DNA of 41,466 bases from Chara braunii (GCA_003427395.1 BFEA01000076.1:605434-646899), one strand, 5' to 3'; positions 19,486-30,963 are shown, counted from the stretch's first letter. Notes: generated by a model not told the origin, from the sequence alone. Translations and numbers: made by a program.

Positions 19486-20066
19486 CCGTGTCCTCGCAAT
19501 TTCTACGTCAGCTAACAACTCGCCCTTAGACTTCGCCTTCTTAGACCATGGGCTTTGTAGGTTAATCAATTCATTTCCAAGCTCATTAAGAGTCTCACTC
19601 AGAGGAACTTTACACATCACAAGTTCAGGGCGATCTGAGTGTGGGGCCAAGGAAGGTACATCCTCTGTCATAAGAGTTGAAGGGTGGAAAGGGGTTTCCG
19701 ACGCCGACTCTACATCCGCACCCTTCGGCTTAGTAGGAGCAGATGCTACTCCTACTGCCTACTCTCTTTTAGGTTCCTTATAAGAGGGCACAATGTTATT
19801 ATATGCCCTATAGTACTACACTTCAAGCATTGGGGATTGTCTATCCTCCCCTGTCAGGTGTCCTTAGAAATGTCAATTTTCAGCGAAGGTTTTCCAACAC
19901 CGATGTCAGGATGAGTTGGGAAGGAACGCGGTCTCCTCCTGTATCCATTTTCATTCCTATTATTGTTGCCACCCTTGTTGACAACTGTGGCGGTGACATC
20001 ACTCTTTCCCGATTCGCCGCCTGCACTTATCTGTCCCTCGTTTCCTTCGAGGGGCCACTTTTCCAT
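19486..20066 (-). pseudogene. gag: Family-2 Gag, C-terminal part with CCHC knuckle, truncated by the LTR
   Basis: On the minus strand, Asn/Gly/Arg-rich sequence (20066-19857) leads, after a TGA, in the same phase to a zinc knuckle CLKCSTIGHIITLC at 19829-19798 (CX2CX4HX4C). Downstream, another open stretch from 19671 (MTEDVPSLAPHSDRPELVMC...) runs through 19486 into the family-1 LTR, where the protein changes abruptly. The knuckle is the standard RNA-binding element of retroelement Gag. Stops and phase changes show decay. Confidence 0.55.
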
Positions 20067-20155
20067 TGTGTCGTCGTCAAAAACAACGAGCGTGTAGTCT
20101 TTGTCGCTTAAGCCTCCACAAAACTATTTTTCCTGATCCACCCCAATGCCTTGTC

Positions 20156-20158
<3 letters not shown>

Positions 20159-20186
<28 letters not shown>
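20159..20186 (+). repeat. Poly(A) tract of 28 bases
   Basis: An uninterrupted A run on the + strand directly abutting the dispersed repeat that starts at 20187. Confidence 0.9.
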
Positions 20187-20189
<3 letters not shown>

Positions 20190-20434
20190 GCCCGAGGTGA
20201 TGCTAGAGGTGCTGATAAGAGCAGACACCACTAACACACTCGGGGAGGCTCCATCTATTGGTGGGGAGCAACACTTGCTGGAAACCAGGTCCAGCGTCCC
20301 TAAACAACATATTTGGTTATTTGTATAGACATCAGATTGTTACAACAGGTAGCAGCATGACCCGTGCTGGGAGGAGGGAAATAGAGCTACACTACTCCCA
20401 GAAGCCTAGTTTGGTTGCCTACGCAACAGCCAAA
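20187..20434 (-). repeat. About 248-bp dispersed repeat, copy 1 (SINE-like candidate)
   Basis: It matches 34868-35114 (for example TCCATCTATTGGTGGGGAG and GATGCTAG(A/G)GGTGCTG(A/G)TAAGAG). Both copies end at the left in simple sequence: an A run here, a T-run and (ATT)n in the other copy. This copy separates two parts of the family-2 gag, so it is probably an insertion. No clear pol III A and B boxes were found. Confidence 0.5.
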
Positions 20435-21490
20435 ACGGAACTGCCTATACGTGTACTTACCCGACTTTGACTCGGCAACCAACTATCCACAGATAGGTTC
20501 AGGTAACGCTCGTGAGTAGATGTACAGGACCTGATCATCATGGATGTTCAGTCCAGGTACCTGCAACAACCGATTCACTTCACAAGAGAGAGAGCATCCA
20601 CGGACATCCAGTGTTGCTGGTTGATTGAGATAAGTTGGTAAAATGCCTTGTCTGTTGTGGTCTTGTCTAGGAATCGTTTTGTAATTTTTTTTATGAATTC
20701 CCTCACTATCATTGTCTTTGTTTAATCCCCAATAAACTCAAATCCGGCGGCATTTGCTGCACACAGTACCCATGCCTTGGCGTCGTCGCCAAAACATGAG
20801 GTGGTGAACGCCACCTGACTATCATCATCTACCGGGGTCAACGAACAGTATGTCTGTACTTCAGCGATCCACAAAAACATGTGTTCTCCTTTCTTACCAT
20901 TGTATGTGAAGGGAAGCTTCATTTTCACTTTCTCCCTCCGTGCCTCTTTTTTTGGGTTTTCTTTTTTTGGGGGGGGTCTTCGCTGCATCTCCCATCAGTT
21001 TCTTCCCTGGTTCAGGTTTCGATTTTTCCCTGGTCTGCTCTTGTTCTTCTTTAATCATCGGCTACTTTTGCTTGACCACATTGGTCAATGTCGCCAACTG
21101 GGCAGAAAGCAGATTCTTATCGACGATGAGCTGATCTAGCTTTGTCTCCAAGTGAACTAGATAAAACATCATATTTTGCATGAGAGTTACAATATCGCTT
21201 CCTTCTTCTATTTGTCCTTTGCTTCACTTTTCATTCATTTTCCTTTCTTCTTCTTCTTTCTTCTTTTTTTGTTATTCGATTACCTTCTTCTGCTTCTCTA
21301 TTTGTAATGCTTCTTCCAGTTGCCTGATGTTTTGGTCAACGACATCTTCATTTAGTTCCTTTTTGTTTTCCCCACGTATTTCCCCTTCCTTCTTTTTTTC
21401 CTCTTCTTGAATGTGTTGAACATTTCTAGCCAGCATTTCAGCAACGAATTGGTCTAGACTGCGACGGGCCTTGACTAGAAATAGGTTCAT
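20435..21490 (-). pseudogene. gag: Family-2 Gag, coiled-coil start and capsid-like segment, broken
   Basis: Minus strand. From 21490 a frame begins MNLFLVKARRSLDQFVAEML and becomes a Glu/Lys/Gln-rich coiled coil (to 21272). A later frame (20988-20722) has a KMKLPFTYNGKKGEHMFLW start, then CSLTPVDDDSQVAF and CFGDDAKAWV, typical of retroelement capsid sequences. After a TAA and a phase change, further capsid-like sequence follows, with VPGLNIHDDQVLYIYSRALP and ESKSGKYTYRQF up to the inserted repeat. Assembled from several phases, so a pseudogene. It would form the particle shell. Confidence 0.55.
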
Positions 21491-22235
21491 TTCTCTTGCT
21501 ACACGAAGGAGGTCAATCCCCGTCGCATCCTGGTTCAGCTGTTCCTCGAAACTGCGAAGATCAAACTGGCTCTAGACATGGGCTTCTGCATTTGGACCAA
21601 CCTCATGAATTTTCGTCAGGGCCTGTTGCAATTTCAACTTTTCTTTGTCCTTGGGGGCGTTCACTTGTCCACGTATACACAGTTCTTCGTCTCCATACAT
21701 CGTCAGTGAGACCGAGTGGAAAAACAAGGGAATAAACTATGTCAGACCAGACAGCCGCAAGTTGTTCCACAATGAAGTTATCCTTGAAGTTACCACACAA
21801 TCAGACTATACAATTGTCTGTTATGCCGTCTTGTCATAAATTCAAAATAACAAAAGAAAAATAAATAAAATTCAAAGAATAAATATCAATGTCTTAAGCT
21901 ATTATTTCTCTTTCAACGTGCTTCACTTCTTTCGATGTTGTTTACAATGTGTGATGATTCCTTCTGGCCATGCGATCAAGGATCATCAACAGGCAGTCCA
22001 CAAGCCAGACAACATCAGGAAACTGCACAGGGAAGTTCATCCACGTAAGTATCAATCAACACATCAACGAGGTAAGTCCAGATCAGGGTCAATCAAGGTC
22101 TGACTCATATAAATAGTCAACAGGACACATCAGCCCGTTGTTCTTCTGGTTCCTCGTCAGCCTATCTTCAATAACTGCAACAGTTCTTTCTTCGGTATGC
22201 CACGTAGGCAATGCTATCACTGGTGTCGAGCGCAT

Positions 22236-23202
22236 CGGTCCGGCACCGCACAATGCAGCGCGGGACCCTCCCAGCCGCGTCATGCAGGAGTTGGTTTTAA
22301 TCCTCGTCGCGAATATATATGTGGAGCTTCCGCAAGCCGCTTCGGCCGAGTGCGCCAGCCATACCTCTCGCGAGCCCCTACGACAGGATAGGGCCTACGC
22401 GAGGCACGACTTACCTCCATCTTATGGGAGCTGTCACCTCCCTTCGGTGGGCGTATCCCCGCCGAGCTACCAGTCCACAGTACGAAAGCTAATCAGCGGC
22501 AATCGCAGAGGTGGACCAGCCGAGGGCGTTTCTCGTTCGTTGTAGCATAGGGGGTACGCGCGGTAATACGCCTCTATCGGACCTGCACGCGAACCGACAT
22601 CTTGGGGGGTTGAGGTCCCAAGCACGACTCATCGCCGGTTGACTAGGACGCATCCCACATTCCACGCGCACACCACTCTAAAGAATATAAAAATAAAAAC
22701 ACGCGCATGTACATATACACAAAACGACATAGAACAAACAATACGACAACACTCCTAGTCCCTTAGTAGCCTTCCCATAACTCTCCGATGCGGAAATCGG
22801 ATAGGCGACGCGCGCAAGACTTAGTATAAAACTGCGCGGACGCAGGGCTAACTCATATCGACTCGCAATGCATGTCCACGCAAGCAGCCGCAATGATGGC
22901 ATACTATGTAATACCCATACTCTCGCGGTCCTCGTTGATTTCGAGGGTCGCGTTCGACACTCAAGTGTCGGCTGACACGTGCCTTGAGGGAATGATCTCT
23001 CGACGTTGGACAACCGCCAAGTGCGGTTGAAATCCACACCCTCTTCTGCATCCTGCGGAAAGTGGGTGGTACACAGGTTCATACCTGTGGTGGCAATCGT
23101 CTCTTATTATCCTGGAGACTAGCTCTATCATCCAGGGGCTGGAAAGAAGTCAAGGGGTTTGACTTTGACGACTGCCACGGACTACAACGTCCAACTATAA
23201 AA
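22236..23202 (-). repeat. Family-2 LTR-like block, copy 1
   Basis: About 950 bp matches 35486-36388 in the same orientation with many substitutions (shared words include GGACGCATCC, CCGCGCGGACGCA, TCAAGGGGTTTGACTTTGA). It lies just upstream of the family-2 gag on the minus strand, so it is probably a 5' LTR or leader. LTR ends and a PBS could not be fixed. It contains a run of perfect short hairpins between 22929 and 23135. Confidence 0.45.
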
Positions 23203-25440
23203 ATTAACAAGCAAAATCAATCAGTAAATAAATAAACATCCAACACTCATGTATCACGTCAGAACTCGAGATAAATTAAAAGAAGGAGAAAAATAAACCC
23301 ATCAGGTATGCGGATCGTGCAACACATAGTTGTCATTCTCACTGCCTCAAGAGTATGGCCCATATACCAAGCTCCAAAATACTAACCTGCATAAAACACA
23401 GGCACGCACAATAGTCACATTGCCATACACCAATGTGGTCAACTTTACTGTTCTCTGTAACTCACACCACGCCTCACACACTCAAGCCCCAGTCATAGTT
23501 CAACTTTCTATAAATCTCATAAGTTCTTTATAATGACCATTTAAAAGAAGTCTGGTTAAAACCCTCAAAGAAACATATCAAATGTCAGGGCTAAGGCAAT
23601 TAAGTTGAGGTACAGGTGTAGGCAAAGCTGTGTCGTGAGTCGATAAGTCGGCAATCAACCAACCGACCTGTTATCAGTGATAACAGAAAATGATCCTCGT
23701 AGGATCAAGCTGAAGCTAGTCCAAATCCTGGATCGAATGTCCAAAGAAGGCCTATATCATAAGACAAGTCAATGTCCAAGCTAAATTGTCAATATGTGGA
23801 GATCAAATCCTCATGACACGTTCTCACTCAAAACTCTCCTGACAGCCAAGCGTAGGTCTACCTCTAAGCCAGTGCCCAAAGAGAAAGGTAGACCTATCGC
23901 AACATCTCCCCCATACAGAGTGGATCGCCAAAGTTGCCACCTGTCAAAATATAATCTATCTCCTCTAAACTAAGAAAATTTTGGCAGTGCTTCCCGCAAT
24001 GGCGGCCAAACTGCAGCAAGAACAGCCGCCGCAACGAATCTTAGCGGCGAGGGAGCACACCGATTCGCTCTTGCATGGCAGTCGCCCTGTGGCCTTGCAA
24101 TTTGTAGTTCAATCAGAACTCTTGCATGGGCCACCTAGCATTGCGACTCCTCAAAACAACAATATCTTCACAGTACCTAGTAACACAACAAGTCGGCAGC
24201 TGCTCGCTCCGCGCCGTTGAGACTACAAGTGTCACCACGCTCTCCGAACGACCGAATGCACGAAGGACTCACCGGCCTTTTGGCCCACAGTCGAACGCCA
24301 AGCCCCAACTTGCACCCCCGTCAAAAGGTCGACAACCATCCACAGAACAAAGACGCAAGTATGACACCGATGGATGAATAAAAGTAGCAAAAGCAATGCC
24401 AGTCAGGGCATACACCGGTCGTCTGCTACAGGTATACACCGGTCGTCAGCTACAGGTATATACCGATCAGCACATGGACTGCAACCACGCAGTCTTTCTA
24501 CTTGCGGCTTAACGGTCGACGCCATCTGCTAGCATCAACAACAGCAATCCCATAGTACGTATAGTTTGGCACTGTAACTTGGTCTTCGGCTCATTCCGCA
24601 TCGCTTGGCCTGCCTCTAGAGGCCACCAACACAGGCGAGCCCTTTCAACTTTGCTCAACACTCAATCATCAGTCAAAAGTTCAGCAAAGGAACACAGTCG
24701 GTCGTGTCAGAAACATAGTGGCAGAGAAACCCCAATGACCGTAGTAGAAGTACAGTTACTCATAGTAAAACAGGAACAGGTGACGCCTGCTTGGGTCCCA
24801 GAGGTCAGTGTTTTCGGCAGCCACAATAATGAGGTCTGCAGAACAACAACCTCATTGGTGGGGCCACACAAATACTGAATCCGAAATTCAACCGTAACTG
24901 CCCGATGTTTATAACGACCAGTCGGTTCGTTTTTTCAATAGTGACACCGACCTTAAGGGGTGAGCGACATGGTTTGAAAGAGGGACAACAATGCGAAAAC
25001 TCAAGGAACTGCAGTACCTCGGATACAACGGTAACAACGGTTCTGTATGCAACAACACCACCCGTCTCAAAGGTAGCATATTCTACTTTTCATCAACAGT
25101 GAGTCTGACGAAGTAACGACCCCCTCCCCTTTGTAGCATACCAACACGAAATGCCTTGGGCCAGAAACTCAGTCAAAAGAGTACGGCCCATAGTAAAAAC
25201 GAGCCGACCGTTACTTAGTGGCCAAGCCTAATGTATTGCGATGGCGCACATGCAAACAAGTGACCCCATTATTGAGCCCGCTGAGCATCTTGCCGATGTG
25301 CAAGACGAGAAGGAACCCTGCCACAAGACATAGGAAGTTGCCCCGCTTCCCTGTCGCTCACGCAGCGAGATAGAGGGGGGCTACTTCCTTTGACAGGGTG
25401 AGCAACACACCGGCCAACAGGTAATCATCCGACCCCGATG
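23203..25440. other. No recognisable gene
   Basis: Many short frames, none domain-like. The only repeat seen is the 24-bp tandem at 24411-24471. Possibly degraded retroelement flank or upstream LTR sequence. Confidence 0.4.
24411..24471 (+). repeat. 24-bp tandem repeat, about 2.5 copies
   Basis: TACACCGGTCGTCTGCTACA-GGTA (24411-24434) is repeated at 24435-24458 with one change; a degenerate third copy follows. Confidence 0.75.
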
Positions 25441-25443
25441 TCC

Positions 25444-25483
25444 TTATGCTACTTCCCTCTCTCTCTCTTTCTCTCTCCCTCTC

Positions 25484-25545
<62 letters not shown>

Positions 25546-25579
25546 CATCTATCTATCTATTTCTCTCTCTCTCTCTCTG

Positions 25580-25627
<48 letters not shown>

Positions 25628-25746
25628 NNNNNNNNNNNNNNNNNNNNNNNNNNNNNNNNNNNNNNNNNNNNNNNNNNNNNNNNNNNNNNNNNNNNNNNNN
25701 NNNNNNNNNNNNNNNNNNNNNNNNNNNNNNNNNNNNNNNNNNNNNN

Positions 25747-25782
<36 letters not shown>

Positions 25783-25786
25783 GCTC
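25444..25786 (+). repeat. (CTAT)n and (CT)n microsatellite with assembly gap
   Basis: CT-rich, then about 80 bases of CTAT units, then CT repeats, interrupted by a gap of 119 Ns (25628-25746) and closed by further CT repeats to 25780 or so. True array length is unknown. Confidence 0.9.
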
Positions 25787-26137
25787 AGTTGTCGCCCGTA
25801 GCCTGCTACTCCGCTTAGAAGCATACGAACGTACCTGGCAACCAGCATGATCAGGTCCCAACAAGCCAAAGAACCAAAGCCGCAGCGACGAACCCACGGT
25901 CGAACACGACCAGCGATTGGCAGCGAGCGTGCTGCTACGACTACCGAAAACATCCGGGCGATAACGAGTACCTAACGAGCCGACAATGGCTCTGAGTTGT
26001 ATTTCAATAAAAACAATGAATCTGCCCCAAAAACATGGGCAGATACATCGTCATGCTCAAATCTAGCTCTTGGGCGCAGCCTGTAGTATGAACCCCAGCC
26101 AAACCATTAATCTGTAGGCAAAACTGACACTTCCATT

Positions 26138-26640
26138 AGACTCGCAGCGCCCTAAAACCCTCGTTCAGCATCCTCCCTCGCCCGATTTCGTTTGGAAACG
26201 GGCGAGATATGCATTTTTTCATCTCCTTCTTCTTCCTCCTCGACATCTCCACGCAACCCATCTCCTTACTAACTCTCGTTACAGCCCTCTATTCACCATT
26301 CCGACTCCACCATCTGACTCGCCTGGTCCCAAAACCTCTAATTCACATCTTCGTCAGCCTGTTTTCGTTAAGAAAAATGTGAGATACACTACTTTCTATC
26401 TCGCCATAAACGGCTTCCGCCATATCTCTGCGCACGACCTTCTTTACTACCCTCCCCTATCACTACCTGACAGTCAAAACTAACCTCAGAATCGAATTCG
26501 CCCCATATCAAAACCCTTACCTACTACCTTCCCCCGCTCGCTTTCATCAAGAAACGACCGGGATATGACTTTCTTCTTTCCCTCCATAGCCTCCTCATTA
26601 CCATCTTCGTCTCCTTCTTCATATGCACTCGATGCAGTTA
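26138..26640 (+). repeat. Degenerate tandem triplication, about 178-bp unit
   Basis: Three units share ACTCGC...AAAACC at 26154, 26331 and 26510, followed in each by C-rich sequence, a TTTCGTT-like word with AAACG, and GAGATA/GGATATG at 26204, 26381 and 26560. Spacings are 177-179. The first unit has a CGCCCG...CGGGCG stem around its TTTCG. Confidence 0.5.
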
Positions 26641-26806
26641 CCCATCCGGGTTCAGTTTTTTCGATAGTGCGTCGGTCCCACCTCTATGTCAAACTGTCCG
26701 CTAACGCAGGCACCCTCTGATTAACACAGGCAGCGAGACAATGGTCATGGGACTCGGAAACCACGAAGGAGTATTGAGTAACAACTTCACTTGTTGAGCC
26801 AACCAG

Positions 26807-26834
26807 CCCCGACAGCTGTCGACAACTGTCGGGG
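26807..26834. other. 28-bp palindrome with one mismatch
   Basis: Arms CCCCGACAG and CTGTCGGGG enclose an inner TGTCGACA palindrome; one mismatched pair (C/A). Confidence 0.8.
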
Positions 26835-27647
26835 CAACCCCAGTCTCTCGATAAGTAGGCAGGGGCGCAAGACTTGCTGTGCAACCTGCAGTCACGGGCC
26901 TAGCGGAGCAAGTCCTGGTGCAGATCTTGGAGGTAGTAGCAAGTCTCTAATTTGGAACTTTGAAGGCCGAAGTGGAAAAGGGCCCCATGTGAACCGCTGC
27001 TAGAACAACATGCCGCACAGTCAAGACTGCGGCAGTATCCCATGGGCGCCCCCCCCCCCCTTGCCCAGGCATGATTCAACATCTCGCGGGTCCCAATGGG
27101 CACACTCACACACAAACCTCTTATGGTGGATGGCAGATGGAGGATCATACGCCCGCAACAACCCCCCGCTCGCCCAAATTTTCTTGCGTGCCGTGGGCCA
27201 AAGCACCCTCCGGCCCACATGCACATCGACCCGTTCGGTCCGTACTTCAAAACGGGTAGGATAGGGGACCCTTGCCAACTTCCCCGACACTTCAGAAACT
27301 CGAATGGCCCCGCAAAAATACCGCGTCCTCAAGGCCCTCGACTACCATGATGACCACCTGTGTCCGGCACTCTAGTAGCTGAGCCAGGTCCGTCGATCTC
27401 GACGTCGGCCTCGAAACCAACCACCGAGCTAAACGCATTAGAAAAACAAATAAATAAATAATTAAAAAATAAGAATAGACGTCGCGCGTCCCATTGGCCC
27501 GCGACGTTGCGCACACCGAGGTTGCGCTTGGTTGTGCCTCGCCATCAAACCCCACGCACGCCGCTCACCCATGCGAGGACCCTAGCTTCCTCTCGCACGC
27601 GTCATCAGACGCACGAGGCTGCACTGGCGTAACTTGCAGAAAACACG
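26835..27647. other. No recognisable gene
   Basis: GC-rich sequence with long overlapping open frames on both strands (27000-27330) but no protein-like features, and a run of 13 or so Cs at 27047-27060. Confidence 0.35.
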
Positions 27648-27673
27648 CCAAATACCCTTGTAAGGGTATTTGG
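27648..27673. other. Perfect 26-bp inverted repeat
   Basis: CCAAATACCCTT, a GT spacer, then AAGGGTATTTGG. It immediately precedes the 28-bp repeats at 27687. Confidence 0.9.
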
Positions 27674-27686
27674 TACGACATCGGTA

Positions 27687-27810
27687 TGCCATGTGGACAG
27701 TGTTATCGCGAGTCTGCCATGTAGGCAATGTTATCGCTAATATAGCACGTGGACAATGCTCTCGCCAGTATGCCACGTAGGCAGCTATCCCCAGGATGCC
27801 ACGTCAGTGT
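27687..27810 (+). repeat. 28-bp tandem repeat with ACGT/ATGT core, about 4.5 copies
   Basis: Units beginning TGCCA(C/T)GT(G/A)G(A/G)CA start at 27687, 27715, 27743, 27771 and 27797. The cores CACGTGG and CCACGTAGG resemble plant ACGT-type (G-box/ABRE-like) sites. A single matching copy lies at 22194-22218. Confidence 0.65.
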
Positions 27811-27878
27811 TGGTTTTGTCGTCCTCTTTAGCGCTCTTCAATTAACGTAGCATGTACTAATGATATATTCCCTCGCGG

Positions 27879-28984
27879 TGTCGCGCTTTTTCTAGTCAGA
27901 CGACTTTGGCAACCAGAAAGTCAACAGGCTGTCACGCAGGATTTTTTATGATATATTTTTGCACTAAATAGATTAAATAATGCAACTCCCTCCCTGTTGT
28001 GTGCGTCCGGCTTCGAGCAAGACCCTTCAATTACGGTCTACGCCGGTCCCCGGTCTTATGAATCTTTAATTATGATTCGGAACAACAATGATCATGAAAA
28101 TAATAAATTTAAGATTTTAAATATGTCATGCGCGTATCAAGTTTGCCAATTCAAAAATTTAAGAACTGTGACAAGATCGACAAAGAGCATAAACTCAAGC
28201 AATGTCAACGCAAACAAATGAGGAGTGATTGAATCAAGGCAAAAACAAGATGAATGAGGGAAGGTGGAAACTCATAATAATCTCGGAACGTACAGATGAA
28301 AAGACATGGCCAGCACTCGTCAAGAGTCCTCACTCTCTATTTCAAGTCTCATCCTCAATTTCTCATTCGAATGTGCGTCTTTTGTGCCTTGAGCCACGTC
28401 TATGTACCTTCTGAGATTGTGGCATAAAGATGTAGAGCCACCTAAAGCGTCAATCCAATGCCAAAGATTCGGAAATCAAGCGTAACACACAGCTCCTCCT
28501 ACAGATTAGGGAGATATGGCCTGGAGAAAATCCCTCGTCTGAGATGTCGAAACTCTGATGATTCAATCACTGCCTCATAATCAATCTCTGCTGGTGAGAC
28601 ATACCTCTTGGCTACGCTAATCAATTCACCCCAATAAGAACCATCGATGAGGTAGAAATGAATTGGAGGCCTAGGGTAGTCAGAGTATAGCTTAGGACCA
28701 AAGCTATGAATCAGCTTTGCACCTTGAAGCACGCTCACTTTCTCCTGAACATACACGGGCTGTTGTAACCCAGACTGAGTCAAAGTGCTCATGAGTCTCT
28801 TTGACATTCTTTATATAGATCCTCAAGTCCTGAATAGTATATTCTGCAAACTCAGTGAGGACAACAAAGATTGACAGATCTTCTTGTCTGAAAGTGATTG
28901 CATTGACAAGGCATCCTTTTAAACAATTTGATAGAGGTTGGTCAAAACGGACTCACTGACCCAAAATGATTGAATTGTACTCAT
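27879..28984 (-). repeat. 3' LTR of family-1 copy 2 (minimum extent)
   Basis: The reverse complement matches the R/U5-like block of copy 1 (CCGAATCA, AAGACCGGGG, CTCGAAGCCGGACGCACA, CTGCGTGACAGCCTGTTG) and ends GCGCGACA at 27879. A TATTTAA box is kept. Much more diverged than the two LTRs of copy 1 are from each other, so a separate, older or different subfamily copy. The outer start is not determinable. Confidence 0.65.
28436..28984 (-). pseudogene. LTR-encoded ORF A', broken
   Basis: Minus strand, ATG at 28984-28982 (MSTIQSFWVSESVLTNL), then a stop and frameshift. In the next phase DLSIFVV and THEHF are recognisable, and from about 28800 the open part AKLIHSFGPKLYSDYPRPP, WGELISVAKRYVSPAEIDYE and HLRRGIF. 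TAG at 28501-28499 replaces the Trp of LWDEF (TGG to TAG), and similar sequence continues beyond it. This confirms ORF A is a general feature of the family. Confidence 0.55.
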
Positions 28985-30963
28985 GTACTGAGATGGGTAC
29001 TGAAACTGATATGAATGTCTATGATGAAAACACTGACTAACCGATGCTGATCTGAGAACGGATTGATAAAAACCTCGTGATGATGAGTCTGAATTTGAAC
29101 TGATTGTTATCTGCTGCTGAAGATGCTGCTGAAGTTGGTTGCTCGAAGAATCTTTAAAGAGGATTCAGGGATAAGTATGACTCTAATTTAAGCCTACTTA
29201 GCATTGATTACCTCCCTTGTTCCAACGTCGCTCTATATCTCCTTATAGATTTCGATCTTATCTAAAGATTCACTCGCCAAATCTTCTGCCTTATCTCGGT
29301 AAAGGGTACAAAGCATCACCAAAACGTCTTTGTTGTACATTTTCCTTTTCTTCTGCATGTCAAGGATTTTCAAAAATACTTTCAAAATGACTGTTGATGT
29401 CCGATAGTTAACAACTTTAGTAACTATTTTGTTGTCTCATTGAAGAATGTTTGGTGAATTCATGTTATTTTCTCTCAAGAATCGTGGCTAATTCTCCTCA
29501 TGAAAACTCGCTGCCAAGTTTTCTCAGTAAATACCTAGCTGTTTGTTTCTCAACAATTAAGTAATTGCTACGATTTTCATCAAGTGGTCTGCAGTAAAAT
29601 TTTCAATGAGTTACCAGTAGCTAATGCTCTCTAGCAGATTACGAGTTTGGGTGATACTCAGTTATACTATTCTTTTTTTCCTAATTGGCAAAAAAAAATT
29701 AATAATATTAATAACACTTACACTATCGCGAATAGCAAACAACTCTCGAGTAGTACATGGGGTATCACTTATGACGATCCATGCCGGGATAAGCGCAAGG
29801 GTAACGTTGAGCACCGACCTCGCTAGTTTTCAGGGCTGAGTTACTGTCTGACACGAACCTAATTTGCAGAGTGCAAAAAATATCTCAACTCAGAGTTTTA
29901 GTTTGTATATTTGGCACAAGGTACTACTCGTTGCAACCCCTCTTATGACAATCTCAACAATCGCTTGTATGTGATGCAAAGTACTACGGATTGCTACTCC
30001 AAGTTTGTACACAATACAGGGATGCAACGAAACGTTATCCGTATTCATATACTACACAGGGGGTAGATGTACGTAGTCTCCACTCTGAAACAACTCAGGG
30101 TACCGTAATGATCAGGGCAAGGCTTGAGCTAGTACCTAGTTGTGCAAAACAAACTAAAATAATAGATAAATAAGTAATAATTAATTAAATAAATATGTGA
30201 TGACCAAATAAACCAAAATCATATTGGTTCAACATTAGAGAATCCCTCTTGAAATCCGCTTTCTTGTTTGAATTGCACTGATTAAAGTTGGTGTGATCCC
30301 TACTCGGACACTGCACACTACATTGTGGATAAAGCCAAGATTAATAATGATATATTGTCATTGACTCATCATGCTCTTACTTGCTTAACATAGGGAAATC
30401 GACTACGCTCTACGTCAAAAAATTACCAGCAAACTTTCCAGATAAAGTCCTCCGCATGAACAAACTTGGAATGAGCAAACACTGGGATTAACCCCCGTCA
30501 ATTAAAATTTTAGTGAGCAGATGCGTGATCTTTTTCAAGATGCATTGTTTCTTATCCATCTAACAAACACTCACACTATATGGGAAACACTAGGATTTTA
30601 CTCCTCTTGTAAAGTGAAGGGAAGGCTTTGTATTTGCCTTGATTAATAGACTGAAGCTTACATAATAGGCACGGGGAGCCTAATACTTACTATTAAGAGC
30701 ATCATTTTCAACTGACTCATTTGTTTACCAACTTTTCATTAAGCACAGTACGTAGGGCGTCTCATTCTCTCCATGAGATATTGCTCATTGCTTTCAGGAT
30801 TCTCTCGTACCCTTTCATTGGAGTCATTGACAAGTACTTAGCCCAATCTGTAGTAAATGTTCAACCTCAAGTGTTGCTCAATTGTGAATGATAGTGAGCT
30901 CATAACCAGGTTACAAATGGTGAAAAGACTCACGCGATGACAAGCTTACTACTTGGTTGATGA
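28985..30963. other. U3/3' spacer of copy 2, no gene seen
   Basis: Reverse complement near 28985-29200 is TCAGCA/CAATCAG-rich, like the sequence upstream of ORF A in copy 1. Farther out it is AT-rich, and no coding frame, polypurine tract or LTR start can be assigned. Confidence 0.4.

Larger units (their letters stand above)
19486..23202 (-). mobile_element. Family 2: remains of a minus-strand retroelement interrupted by family 1
   Basis: Reading on the minus strand from about 23202 downward: an LTR-like block (23202-22236), a leader, a coiled-coil gag start (21490), a capsid-like segment (to about 20435), a small inserted repeat with a poly(A)/poly(T) tract, and a gag C-terminus with a CCHC knuckle (20066-19486). 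The frame runs into the end of the family-1 3' LTR. No pol is seen. Most likely family 1 inserted into this gag. Confidence 0.5.

Noticed and set aside
25438-25953. Leu/Ser and Arg/Glu repeat frames
   Set aside because: CT microsatellite translated across an N gap.
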